A stretch of 64,000 bases of DNA from an uncultured Sunxiuqinia sp. (GTDB lineage: Bacteria; Bacteroidota; Bacteroidia; Bacteroidales; Prolixibacteraceae), in contig NZ_OY782770.1 of the NCBI RefSeq assembly GCF_963678245.1, positions 1,426,001 through 1,490,000 of the forward strand, read 5' to 3'. Numbering within the stretch: position 1 is the stretch's first letter; each line of letters starts with the position of its first letter. Both the position numbers and the translations under genes were made by a program. Of the stretch, positions 1 to 8,760 are shown one piece after another. Under the pieces are notes generated by a model. The model was not told where the DNA came from. It made no database searches and worked only from the letters and a program-made list of their open reading frames with translations.

Positions 1-175
1 TGTACAGTTCAAAATTTACCGAAAAGTTGGCAATATAAACATCTTTTGAAGGGAATTCTCGTGGCCCGTAAGCCCCCCGATCTTCTTTAGGCGAAAAATC
101 TCCTAGCGTTTGGGCGTTAATTACTATTGTAAAACCTAACAGCAAGGCAATTGTAGCAAAAAATCGTATTCTCAT
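1..175 (-). CDS. N-terminus of a secreted protein, cut by the window edge
   Basis: An ATG at 175 opens a frame that stays open to base 1, giving 58 codons. The protein starts with a short basic stretch (MRIR), a hydrophobic core (FFATIALLLGFTIVINAQ) and a likely signal-peptidase site after Ala-Gln, so it is probably exported. The mature part seen begins TLGDFSPKEDRGAYGP, with no domain I recognise. Because only the leader is visible, the function cannot be named. It is transcribed leftward, away from the decayed mobile-element region. Confidence 0.6.
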   Translation of the reverse strand, partial: MRIRFFATIALLLGFTIVINAQTLGDFSPKEDRGAYGPREFPSKDVYIANFSVNFELY

Positions 176-749
176 AATTTTTATATTTTTTGTGTTATGC
201 AATTTTACCTATTACGTAGACTCAAAAAAATAGGGCAGATGTACCATTTTTTCATGTCGGCTAATCAGAATCGAATAAAAGCAGAAAGCAGTATCGGAAA
301 TTGTTCCTATCTAGCTTTCGTTCGAAACGCCTGAAAATCCCCACCCAAGCATCTGATTATATTTTGAATAGAAACCTGTGCCTATCCCCGAAGCAAGGGA
401 GCTACTGGTGTGCTTAAATGGGACATTTATATTGGGAAACAAAACTTACAAAAATCCAGATGAATTTGAGCATGATTTAAAGGTTGGAAAAAAGAACTGG
501 ACACTATTAATTACTATTGTGTTAACACAACTTTTGACAAACAACCTAAAACACAGCAACATGACACCACCACCACGTGTAAGTCGGACCCCGTCCTAAA
601 ATATTACTCTGAGTTCATCTAATAGAAATGGGAGTTTGTCGAAATTTGAATGTTATTTTAGAATTAATGGTTACATCACACAAAAAATGCATACTTGACT
701 GAAAATGAAATACTTGAATAGTAAGAAATAAAATTATATCTTTAAAAAT
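176..749. other. Intergenic stretch without a convincing gene
   Basis: About 570 bases between the exported-protein start and a small membrane-protein relic. A GTG-initiated frame at 378-599 (73 codons) exists, but I recognise no family, and its end (PPPRVSRTPS) looks like read-through of non-coding DNA. I see no RNA gene. The A+T-rich block at 176-245 directly upstream of the leftward gene probably holds that gene's promoter, but no clear TAnnTTTG element was located. Confidence 0.4.
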
Positions 750-929
750 ATGAACGACACCTGGATTGCTATTGTTACAATTTATATTGTTCTAACGCAT
801 TTGATTGCAAAGAACATTGGAGAAAAGAGAGAAATAAGATATGGTAAATCAATTTAATGGTCAATGGCTCTGACTCCTATAGTTGGTTTTTTCATCACCG
901 AAATGAGTAAATCGATAGAAGAAGAATAA
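750..929 (+). pseudogene. Small membrane protein gene with in-frame TAA
   Basis: An ATG at 750 starts MNDTWIAIVTIYIVLTHLIA, a transmembrane helix, followed by a basic loop (KNIGEKREIRYGKSI). A TAA at 855-857 interrupts the frame, but the same frame continues without shift as WSMALTPIVGFFITEMSKSI and ends at a TAA at 927-929. The part after the stop looks like the second membrane helix of a short two-helix protein of a kind common in Bacteroidota, in which an aromatic residue would be expected at the stop. The gene therefore seems to have suffered a nonsense mutation. The first 35 codons could still make a one-helix peptide. Confidence 0.55.
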
Positions 930-1369
930 ACTACTTGCCTAACATATTTGGCAACCTAGTATGGATCAACATTCATGCTCTATGATGCCCGATTACTTCA
1001 GAATGTTTCAACAGACGTACCTTTTAAAATCCGGATCTCTTAAAAAATAGAGTAGTCGAAATTGCTCTGGCTTTATCACGTTGTATTTTAGAAAATCCCA
1101 TAATTTATCTATTTCTTTTTTCTGAATAATTGTTCCCATCTCAAAAGATTCTTAACGTAAGGTCCGGCTTTGTCTGCTTTCAAAAAGCATTGAAAATCAA
1201 AAAATTAAGACTACCGAATCAGGCAGGTGAAAATAGTTACAGTGGTAGTGTTTGTAACTATTTAGTCCGTATTAGATTTCAAAATGCTGGATAGCATATA
1301 TTCCTTGATTACGATATAGCTGTATGTCGTGATATGTATTGTGGAGATTTGTTTCACCCGACATAGAAT
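930..1369. other. Intergenic stretch, probable decayed DNA
   Basis: No full gene is seen. One small leftward frame at 1008-1139 (43 codons) reads coding-like at its core (KLWDFLKYNVIKPEQFRLLY), but I do not recognise it and the flanking frames are broken by several stops. Together with the recombinase and transposase remains to its right, I read this as degraded sequence next to an old integration site. Confidence 0.35.
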
Positions 1370-1455
1370 AAACGAAAGACACCTCCATCTCTGAAAGTGC
1401 CTTGTTTATTTAAGTGGCCCACTTGGGCTTGAACCAGGGCCCACCTGATTATGAG
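1370..1455 (-). repeat. tRNA 3'-half fragment, putative att site (left copy)
   Basis: About 86 bases match 20401-20487 in the same orientation, with four substitutions and one missing base by eye. The match covers the tRNA-CAU gene from the anticodon loop to its 3' end plus the downstream terminator hairpin, and stops abruptly at the anticodon loop. That is the expected product when a tyrosine recombinase integrates at the anticodon loop of a tRNA gene. The fragment lacks the 5' half and cannot make a tRNA. A broken tyrosine recombinase lies about 150 bases to the right, inside the presumed element. Confidence 0.7.
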
Positions 1456-1568
1456 CGGGAAAAATTTCTTTTTCATTAAATTCCACTCCTCTGTATATTT
1501 AATAAATCAGCTGTTTAGGTGATTTCATTTTGAGCCAAAATGATATTTATTTACCTTTATTTGACCAG

Positions 1569-1591
1569 TTGTTGTACCTATGTTGTACCCG
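1569..1591 (+). repeat. Short repeat shared with 20372-20394, possible recombinase arm site
   Basis: This 23-base stretch, built on two TTGTACC-like half units about ten bases apart, differs at about two bases from 20372-20394. One copy lies between the tRNA fragment and the recombinase start; the other lies just inside the intact tRNA and its terminator. Arm-type binding sites of tyrosine recombinases occupy such positions. The assignment is inferred from position and internal repetition only. Confidence 0.45.
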
Positions 1592-1602
1592 AAGTTGATG
1601 AA

Positions 1603-1925
1603 ATGATTAGTATCAAAACTGTTTTAAAAAAAGAAGAAATTACTTACGAGTAAGTACCTCATTTTTTTTAGAATTACCATGAATCGGAAGTCGATATTTT
1701 TCCGTACTCCATATACATCTTTTTGAGAATGAGTGGGACACTAACCAAGGCATGTTTACAGTAAAAACGACCAACCACTTACATAAAAACAGGTTACTGC
1801 TTATGTTCATGGACAGAGTCACAAGTGTGATTACCGAATTGGAGCAAGAAAAAGGGTATTATACACTAGAAGAAGTAGAGGGTGCATTGCGTTTAGAGAC
1901 CAATCCAAACAGCAAATTGTTGTAA
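1603..1925 (+). pseudogene. Remnant of a tyrosine recombinase (integrase)
   Basis: An ATG at 1603 starts MISIKTVLKKEEI, like the N-terminal arm of Bacteroidota phage-type integrases, but the frame stops at once. A second frame from 1725 reads ENEWDTNQGMFTVKTTNHLH, then RLLLMFMDRVTSVITELEQE and GYYTLEEVEGALRLE. This matches the N-terminal SAM-like core-binding domain of the same family (conserved E-WD, N-x-L, helix, ELE, YTLEE). It ends at a stop at 1923-1925, and the catalytic domain with its Arg-His-Arg-Tyr residues is absent. The gene is frameshifted and truncated, so inactive. It sits directly inside the left tRNA fragment, where an island integrase is expected. Confidence 0.65.
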
Positions 1926-2169
1926 CCGTTTTGGGAAGAAATAATTGCAGAATAGAGGCTGGCTGATAGAACTGGTCCTGCCCTCTATAAGGTGGGTTTT
2001 CACTATCAATACCATATACTCCGCGATTAAGCTTAAAACTTCTAAATCGCTCATTTTTGATGCCCGGCTTTGATAGGGCAATAAGTTTTCTTCTGATATT
2101 TTTCTTAATACTTCCAAAACTCTTTTTCAATTTGCTTTCAAGTTGTTCACAGTAACTGCTTTGTTGCAA
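1893..2169 (-). pseudogene. Remnant of an IS982-like transposase
   Basis: Two leftward frames carry alternating pieces of one protein. One reads YCEQLESKLKKSFGSIKKNI and later GIDSENPPYR; the other reads ENLLPYQSRASKMSDLEVLS and LIAEYM. Joined across a frameshift they give ...KMSDLEVLSLIAEYM-GIDSEN..., which resembles the N-terminal part of IS982-family transposases of Bacteroidota. Only this part remains; the DDE catalytic residues are missing. The fragment abuts the recombinase remnant and may have truncated it. No terminal inverted repeats were recognised. Confidence 0.5.
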
Positions 2170-2782
2170 AAAGAGGGTGCTGTTTATCAGTAGTATGAAG
2201 AATTTTTTTCTCTTTTTATCAAAATGAACAAAGGGTTATAATTATTACTTCCGAACCTGGACAAGTTGAAAGAATAGAATCCCGAAAATGGATTCGTAAC
2301 AGCAGGAATGAGAGCAATACATTATTCCATGTCATTTTCCAAGGGAAGATGAATTTTGAATACCGTACAGGTAACCCCTTAATGGCATGCTTTCAAATGT
2401 AATTACTTACAGAATTTTGATCCTTGAAACAAAGATTGCACTTCTCAAAAACTTTGTTTCCCAACTTGGTAAAAATAATTTTTTATTTATTAGAAAATTA
2501 GCTGCACACCGGAATGTTTATTTGTTTGATATTCTATTTGAAATACTTACTTCCAGATTAGATGTGGAAAAATCAAATTCCACATCTAAAGTAGTGTTGT
2601 CTAGCTTTTTAGTAATATCTCACAATCTTTTATTTTCAATATTTTTCAAGTTCATATGTTTTGGTACGTTCTACTTCCTGTTTTATTTTAAAAAATTATA
2701 TCATTAAATAGGTTCATAAAGTTAGGCGTTTGGATTAAATTGTAACTAAACTAAGTTTCAATTTAAAATTCAGATTGTTTTT
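2170..2782. other. A+T-rich stretch upstream of the ECF sigma gene
   Basis: About 600 bases with very high A+T toward the right end. A frame at 2387-2707 (106 codons) is rich in Phe, Leu, Ile and Lys as expected from translating A+T-rich DNA, and shows no known motif; I do not accept it as a gene. Bases 2230-2390 hold short broken coding-like pieces that I cannot assign. The last part serves as the upstream region of the sigma gene. Confidence 0.4.
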
Positions 2783-2790
2783 TATATTTG
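2783..2790 (+). promoter_or_regulatory. Bacteroidota-type -7 element before the ECF sigma gene
   Basis: TATATTTG fits the TAnnTTTG -7 consensus of Bacteroidota housekeeping promoters. It lies about 50 bases before the likely start at 2841. No exact TTTG -33 element is seen at the usual distance, so support is partial. Confidence 0.4.
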
Positions 2791-2840
2791 TAATGTTTTC
2801 AGAGTTTTTTTTGTCAAATAGAACAATAAATTAGATTTTT

Positions 2841-3398
2841 TTGGACAAATCGTTAGGAGACAGAGATGAGCAATTGTTAAAAAAGATAGCGGTTGGCGAT
2901 GAAGAAGCCTTTGTGATTATCTTTCATGCCTGGCGTAATAAACTATATTTTTTTATTTTACGCATTGTCGAAAATTCGGAAAGTGCGGAAGATATTGTGC
3001 AGGACATTTTTGTAAAATTATGGCAAGACAGAGCAAAACTTACTCAGGTCGATAATTTTGGAGCTTACCTTTTTCGAATGGCACAAAATCAGGCAATAAG
3101 TGGCATGAGGCGTATGGCACATTATACTTTGATTATTGCTGAATTGAAAAAAGACATTAAGGAATCCGGGGTGACGGTGGATGATAGTTTATCGGAAAAA
3201 CAATTGTATGATAAACTACAGGATATTATAGAACGTCTCCCTCCCAGGCAAAAAGCCATTTATAAAATGAGCAGGGAAGAAGGAATGAAACAAGATGAAA
3301 TTGCCAATCGTCTTGGAATTTCAATTTCAACGATACAAAATCACATGACTGCAGCTCTGAGTACAATAAAACAAAAAATACACGATCTACTGCAATAG
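2841..3398 (+). CDS. ECF-type RNA polymerase sigma factor
   Basis: This 185-residue protein has the two sigma-70 domains of ECF factors. Region 2 spans about residues 20-90 (DEEAFVIIFHAWRNKLYFFI, then AEDIVQDIFVKLWQDR). Region 4 spans about residues 125-180 (RLPPRQKAIYKMSREEG and the helix-turn-helix GISISTIQNHMTAALS). It should direct polymerase to the downstream SusC/SusD genes when released by the adjacent FecR. The start is a TTG at 2841; no in-frame ATG is available near the N-terminus and no clear ribosome-binding site is seen, so the start is uncertain. It heads a rightward block running to 19405 and lies just inside the decayed recombinase region. Confidence 0.85.
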   Translation: MDKSLGDRDEQLLKKIAVGDEEAFVIIFHAWRNKLYFFILRIVENSESAEDIVQDIFVKLWQDRAKLTQVDNFGAYLFRMAQNQAISGMRRMAHYTLIIAELKKDIKESGVTVDDSLSEKQLYDKLQDIIERLPPRQKAIYKMSREEGMKQDEIANRLGISISTIQNHMTAALSTIKQKIHDLLQ

Positions 3399-3621
3399 AG
3401 AACCGTTTCTTTTTATCTCTAATCAGCTAATTAATCTGAAATAGTCCGATTTCTTCTTGTTTCCAGCGTAAGTAAGCCAAACCAACCTCTTGAACATTTT
3501 TAGATAATAATTATATTTTTTTCCAGACAACTGGGAGTTTTCTCTCTGTTATTCGTCATGATATAATTAAAGGGAAATTCTGGTCGGCTGTCATTTAGAA
3601 TTATTTAAATAACAAAACAAA

Positions 3622-4857
3622 ATGTCTGATAAAGAATTAACGGAATTGGTAAAACGCTTTTTCAACGAAGAACTGACTCAGGCTGAAAGAGAGAAACTTT
3701 CAATCTGGATTCAGGAATCTGGCAGTGATTTGGAGATAAAGAAAAAGATGGAACAGGCCTGGGAAGAGTTTACTCCAAAACAGACCCTTCCAGATTCTAA
3801 GAGCAGTAGCTTGTTAAAGGCAATTTTTCAGAAAATAACTGCCTCTTCAAACATTAAACATGGAAGACCACATTTTAAACAGGAAAATTTTTCTGGTAAG
3901 AGTATTAAACTGGTTCGGAATAAGTTTTATCGCTGGGGAGCTGCCGCCAGTATCATTTTATTATTGAGTTTTCCGCTTTACTACTGGATGACTGAGAATG
4001 AAGAATCTGATATTGTTTCTGAAAATATTGAGCAAGATATTGCACCTCCCAAAACATTGGATGCTGTATTGACTTTGGGCAACGGAGAACAAATAGTTCT
4101 TAACGACCAATCTGCGAGTGGTTTATTGGCTAAAGAAGGAGAGATAAATATTAGTAGGCATGCAGACGGAGAGATTGAATATCGATCGACAGATACAGAC
4201 AAACATGAAGTTGGGGTTAGCTATCATACAATAACTGTTCCCAAAGGAAGTAAGACTCTTCAGCTTGAGCTGTCTGACGGTACAAAAGTATGGATGAATT
4301 CAGCTTCAATTCTTCGTTATCCTAACTTTTTTGTTGGAAATGAACGTAAGGTAGAAATTACAGGCGAGGCATATTTTGAAGTGGCCAAGAATGACGACAT
4401 GCCTTTTATTGTAAATGTAAACAGTAGAGCTAACATAAAAGTTCTTGGAACCCATTTTAATGTAAACGCCTATGAGGATGAGAGCAGAATAAAAACGACT
4501 TTGCTTGAAGGGTCCATTAAGATATTAGCACTATCAACAAATTTGGAATTGATGATCAATCCTGGAGAACAAGCTACGTTAGATGCTCAAAATAATCTTA
4601 ATGTTGAAACGGTGGATATAAGCGAATCTATTGCCTGGAAAAATGGTTTTTTCGACTTTAACAATGCAGATATTCAAACAGTTATGAGAGCGTTAGCTCG
4701 ATGGTATGATTTGGAAATACAATACAAAAAACAGATAAAAGAGCGGTTTTATATAAAAATAAGCAGAGATACTAATATCTCAAGTGTTTTCGAGATACTA
4801 CAGAAAACTGGTGCAGTTAATTTTAGAATTGAAGGGAAAAAAATAACTATAATATAG
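3622..4857 (+). CDS. FecR-family anti-sigma factor
   Basis: A 411-residue protein with the standard FecR layout. It has a cytoplasmic N-terminal sigma-binding helical region (about 1-95), one membrane helix near residues 108-123 (AAASIILLLSFPLYYW), a periplasmic FecR beta domain (about 195-300, with YHTITVPKGSKTLQLELSDG and ITGEAYFEVA) and a C-terminal DUF4974-like domain (about 330-411, DFNNADIQTVMRALARWYDL). It should hold the ECF sigma inactive until the STN domain of the neighbouring SusC signals across the periplasm. It lies 223 bases after the sigma gene and 300 before susC, the usual order. The coding sequence looks intact. Confidence 0.88.
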   Translation: MSDKELTELVKRFFNEELTQAEREKLSIWIQESGSDLEIKKKMEQAWEEFTPKQTLPDSKSSSLLKAIFQKITASSNIKHGRPHFKQENFSGKSIKLVRNKFYRWGAAASIILLLSFPLYYWMTENEESDIVSENIEQDIAPPKTLDAVLTLGNGEQIVLNDQSASGLLAKEGEINISRHADGEIEYRSTDTDKHEVGVSYHTITVPKGSKTLQLELSDGTKVWMNSASILRYPNFFVGNERKVEITGEAYFEVAKNDDMPFIVNVNSRANIKVLGTHFNVNAYEDESRIKTTLLEGSIKILALSTNLELMINPGEQATLDAQNNLNVETVDISESIAWKNGFFDFNNADIQTVMRALARWYDLEIQYKKQIKERFYIKISRDTNISSVFEILQKTGAVNFRIEGKKITII

Positions 4858-4897
4858 ATTGCAAAGGGGTGACTATCATAATAAAATACTAAAAATA

Positions 4898-4915
4898 GAC
4901 TATCTGCAGATAGTC
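4898..4915. promoter_or_regulatory. Perfect 18-base palindrome between fecR and susC
   Basis: GACTATCTG followed by its exact reverse complement forms a 9+9 palindrome about 40 bases after the fecR stop. With no loop it is more like a protein-binding site than a terminator, but a role as part of an mRNA fold cannot be excluded. Confidence 0.35.
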
Positions 4916-5050
4916 AAAGAAAATTAAACTATGTCTAATAGACAAATTGACAGGAAAGAGACAATGGAAAACTCTGCATTCAATTAGATCAATTAAATAG
5001 AAAGGAGGTAAAAAAAGTTAAGAAATAACAAAAGAATAGCTTAAAATAAA

Positions 5051-5077
5051 CCGGATACTGTTTGCGGCAGCATCCGG
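5051..5077 (+). promoter_or_regulatory. Hairpin in the susC leader
   Basis: CCGGATaCTG and CAGcATCCGG pair around a 7-base loop, giving a G+C-rich stem in A+T-rich surroundings, about 80 bases before the susC ATG. There is no run of T directly after it, so it is not a classic terminator. It could set the relative level of susC against fecR by processing or attenuation. Confidence 0.4.
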
Positions 5078-5157
5078 CAAGATCTTTAAGCTAAACATTG
5101 AAAACCAAAATAGAGACACTATTTTATTCAAATTATAACTTAATCAAAAACAAAAGT

Positions 5158-8100
5158 ATGAAAAAAAATACGCGTAAGTGTAAGTTATTCATTAAAACAA
5201 TTCGTGCAATGAAACTAACTGTTCTTTTATTATTAGCCTTTTCAATACAGCTTGGAGCTAAAACCTACGCTCAAAAAATAAGTCTCTCTGAGCACAATAC
5301 ACCTTTGAGTGTGATCTTTGACAAGATAGAAAAACAGACAGGCTACACTTTTGCTTATACCGCTTCAATGATAGAAAAGGCAAAACCTGTTTCAATTGAA
5401 CGTTCGGAGATGACAATCCACGAAGTTCTATACGAATGTTTCCAAAATCAGCCTTTTATTTACGATATAGTAGAAAAAACAATTGTGATAAAACCTTTGC
5501 CTCAGGAAGCCCAACAGTTTATTTTAGTAAAGGGTACAGTAACCAATGAGAATGGTACCCCTTTGCCCGGTACCACTATTGTAATTAAAGGTACAACCCA
5601 GGGTACGGGGACTAATGACAAAGGAGAGTATTCTATTAAAGTCCCCCAGGGCAGCATTTTGGTTTTCTCTTTTGTTGGTCTTCAGAAACGGGAGGTTTTA
5701 ATTGATAAACAAGAGCTAGAAGTAAATGTAGTATTGAAAAACGAAATCTCAAAGCTAGGGGAAGTAACCGTATTTTCGACGGGGTACCGTGAGGTGACGA
5801 AGGAGAGAGCTACCGGTTCTTTCTTCAAACCGGATATGGAGATTATTAAATCCCGTGATGGTTCCAATGCTGACATCATAGGTAGGATGGAAGGAATGGT
5901 GCCTGGGCTTACTGTAATTCCCGGCCCAACAGGGATTACTGCAAACGCAATAGGGAATGGTGTTTCCGGCCGGAAAAGCATTATTCGTGGAGAAAACAGT
6001 GTGCAACTGGACAGTAATCCTCTCTATGTCATAGATGGAATACAGGTTCCTTATTTTGATATTATAAATTCTGAGGACATAGAAGACATCACCGTTTTAA
6101 AAGATGCTGCTGCAGCTGCGATTTGGGGAACAAAGGCAGCCAATGGAATTATCGTGGTTACCACCAAAAAAGGGAAAAGAAACAGCAAAATACAAGTTGA
6201 ATATAAAAGCTATTTCAATTTCCTGGGGAAACCTGATTTCAGTCACGATCCAATGTTGAGCAGCGAAGAATATATCCAGACTGCAAAAGAAATTTTTGAC
6301 CCTGTTAATTACTCATGGAGCTCTGTAAAAACAGAATCTGTTGCTCCCCACGAACAGATACTTTTTGACCAATATAGGGGGATCATAACAGAAGCACAAG
6401 CCAATACCAAATTGGACAGCCTTGCAGACATCAGCAATCTGGATCAGATCAAGAACCTTTTTTACCGGAATGCTTATAGTATGGGGCATACGATATCCGT
6501 ATCAGGCGGCGGAGACAAATATTCTTTTTTTAGCTCAATGTCCTATACGGATGTGAAGGATAATCAGCCAGGTACCAAAAACAATACCTACCGGATTGCT
6601 CTTAACCAGGATTTGAAATTCAATGAGAATATAAGGTTTTCCCTGAATGCGACGATCGCAAACAATGTTTCAAGCCGCAAAAATTATCCTTCTGTTAGCA
6701 ATCGTTTTTTCCCTTACCAATTATTCCGGGATGAAAATGGGAACGATATTAACATCCCCTATATGTTTGGTTGGCGCGAAGATACTCGCCTTCAATACCA
6801 GGAAGCAGGTGGGATTAACCTGGATTATTACCCCTTGAAAGAAATAAATTATAGCCACGGTGAAGTCAATAACAGGACCATTAATCTTACAGGAAACATG
6901 GATGTTAAATTATGCAAGGGCCTGAGTTTTAAAGGCACCTATGGTTATATCACAGCCCTGGGTAGTGCTACGAACTATATCGATTATAAAACACTGAATC
7001 AAAGAAAATTAATATTGAGTTTGACGACGCCGGGAGCTACACCTACATACATATTCCCGGAAAATTCTACAACCCCCCCTGTCGGGGGTACTTATGCGAC
7101 CTCTGATATTGAAACACGGAACTGGACGATCCGTAACCAGTTGGCCTATACAACAAGCTTTCGAAAAGGAAAAGATCAATTGGATATTCAAATAGGACAG
7201 GAAGCCAGTGAAAGTTTTTTAATCAATAGGACCAATATTGTGGAAGGCTACGATGAGCAACTTCAGACCTATGCATTGATGAACTACGAGGTACTAAATC
7301 AAGATAACTATGTATATCCTACGGTTACCGGTTTTGGTGCATATCAGCAAGAACCTTTTTCTATAAGTGAAGATCGGGATCGTTTTATGTCTTTATTTGC
7401 ACTGGCCAGTTATATGATCGATCGTAAATACGGGATTGATCTAAGCTGGCGCAGGGATCATAGCAACCTTTTCGGCCAGGATAAATCTACCCAGAACAAA
7501 CCGACCTGGAGTGTTGGCGCCAAATGGATCACGGACAGGGAAGATTTTATGAAGGGTATTGATTGGATTAATGGGCTGGCATTAAGGACAACGTATGGCA
7601 TTACCGGTCAGGCTCCTCCCTCTGGTAGTTCTGCTTCCCAAGATATTTTAGGTGCTTCGTACTCTACTCTTGCCACAGGAGCATCTTATTATATTGCAAC
7701 TATAGCTAATCCCAAGCTGGCTTGGGAAAGTACCCGGAACCTTAATATTGGTGTCGATTTTGCAGTATTAAACAACGGGATCAGCGGAAGCCTTAACCTT
7801 TATTGGAAAAATACAACAAATCTCCTTGGTAGTCTGTCTCCCAACTCCTTTGTGGGTGCTGGGGCTGGTGTTTTGCAGAATATTGGCAATACAACAAACA
7901 AAGGAATTGAGCTAAGTCTTACAACTCTTAATGTACAAACAAAGGATTTTAGCTGGGCCACAAGTTTCGTGTTTAGCCATAATAGGAATAAACTGGTTTC
8001 TTATATCCCCACAGATGCATATTATAATACGCCATCAGGCAGAATATCTGCTTTTTATCTGATCGGCCATGCTTTAAATCCTTTGTTTGCATATCGTTAT

Positions 8101-8739
8101 GCGGGTTTGAATGAGGAGGGGAATCCAATGATAGAACATCCAGATGGAAGCACTACCGTGCACAGAGATAGTGCCATGATAGAAGATGTTACGTACATGG
8201 GAAGCACCACCCCTGTTGTTAGCGGCGGATTGACAAATACCTTCACTTATAAGGGCTTTACCTTAACGGCAAACATGATTTACAATTTTGGACATGTGAT
8301 GCGAAAAAATATAAACACATTCTATTCAGGACGGTTAACCGGTTCCGGTCTTAGCAGCGGCAATATATCAACGTCTTTTCTTAACCGCTGGAAAGAAGCT
8401 GGAGATGAAGAAGTAACGGATATTCCGCGATATTATTCCAATTCCATTGATGAATATTTATCTTCCCGGAATATTGCCTATTATCTCTATGCTGATAAAA
8501 ATGTTGTAAGCGCTTCTTATATAAAACTACGGGATATCACACTTTCCTATCATTTACCTGACAAACTGGTACGCTCTTTAAAATTACAGGCGGTAAGTTT
8601 GAGTGCCCAAATCGGTGATTTCATGCTATGGAGAGCAAATGATTTAGGAATAGATCCTGAATATCAGGATTTGAGGAATGGAGGAGGATACACCCCAAAT
8701 AAACACCCCGTTAATTTTAGTATTAGTATTAAATTTTAA
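5158..8739 (+). CDS. SusC/RagA TonB-dependent transporter with STN domain
   Basis: A protein of about 1,193 residues. I choose the ATG at 5158 over the TTG at 5098, because 5158 starts the typical basic-then-hydrophobic leader (cleavage after KTYAQ). Domains in order: STN/secretin-N signalling domain (about 40-115), carboxypeptidase-regulatory-like domain (about 125-205, GTVTNENGTPLPGTTIVIKG), TonB plug (about 215-340, with LYVIDGIQVP and ITVLKDAAAAAIWGTKAANG), then the outer-membrane barrel to a C-terminal Phe. The STN domain marks it as a transducer that also signals to FecR. It lies 21 bases before susD and the pair should form one import complex. The imported substrate is not evident; no glycoside hydrolase is nearby, and a peptidase is. 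Confidence 0.9.
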   Translation: MKKNTRKCKLFIKTIRAMKLTVLLLLAFSIQLGAKTYAQKISLSEHNTPLSVIFDKIEKQTGYTFAYTASMIEKAKPVSIERSEMTIHEVLYECFQNQPFIYDIVEKTIVIKPLPQEAQQFILVKGTVTNENGTPLPGTTIVIKGTTQGTGTNDKGEYSIKVPQGSILVFSFVGLQKREVLIDKQELEVNVVLKNEISKLGEVTVFSTGYREVTKERATGSFFKPDMEIIKSRDGSNADIIGRMEGMVPGLTVIPGPTGITANAIGNGVSGRKSIIRGENSVQLDSNPLYVIDGIQVPYFDIINSEDIEDITVLKDAAAAAIWGTKAANGIIVVTTKKGKRNSKIQVEYKSYFNFLGKPDFSHDPMLSSEEYIQTAKEIFDPVNYSWSSVKTESVAPHEQILFDQYRGIITEAQANTKLDSLADISNLDQIKNLFYRNAYSMGHTISVSGGGDKYSFFSSMSYTDVKDNQPGTKNNTYRIALNQDLKFNENIRFSLNATIANNVSSRKNYPSVSNRFFPYQLFRDENGNDINIPYMFGWREDTRLQYQEAGGINLDYYPLKEINYSHGEVNNRTINLTGNMDVKLCKGLSFKGTYGYITALGSATNYIDYKTLNQRKLILSLTTPGATPTYIFPENSTTPPVGGTYATSDIETRNWTIRNQLAYTTSFRKGKDQLDIQIGQEASESFLINRTNIVEGYDEQLQTYALMNYEVLNQDNYVYPTVTGFGAYQQEPFSISEDRDRFMSLFALASYMIDRKYGIDLSWRRDHSNLFGQDKSTQNKPTWSVGAKWITDREDFMKGIDWINGLALRTTYGITGQAPPSGSSASQDILGASYSTLATGASYYIATIANPKLAWESTRNLNIGVDFAVLNNGISGSLNLYWKNTTNLLGSLSPNSFVGAGAGVLQNIGNTTNKGIELSLTTLNVQTKDFSWATSFVFSHNRNKLVSYIPTDAYYNTPSGRISAFYLIGHALNPLFAYRYAGLNEEGNPMIEHPDGSTTVHRDSAMIEDVTYMGSTTPVVSGGLTNTFTYKGFTLTANMIYNFGHVMRKNINTFYSGRLTGSGLSSGNISTSFLNRWKEAGDEEVTDIPRYYSNSIDEYLSSRNIAYYLYADKNVVSASYIKLRDITLSYHLPDKLVRSLKLQAVSLSAQIGDFMLWRANDLGIDPEYQDLRNGGGYTPNKHPVNFSISIKF

Positions 8740-8760
8740 TATACTTAAAAATATAGAGAC

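Noticed and set aside
378-599. A 73-codon GTG-initiated frame
   Set aside because: No recognisable motif, no signal, no neighbour context, and a tail that reads like non-coding DNA.
855-857. TAA in the small membrane-protein gene as a recoded codon
   Set aside because: TAA is not used for selenocysteine or pyrrolysine, no recoding structure is seen, and other genes in the window use TAA as stop.
2387-2707. A 106-codon frame rich in Phe, Leu, Ile and Lys
   Set aside because: Composition is what very A+T-rich DNA gives by chance; no domain or start-site signal.
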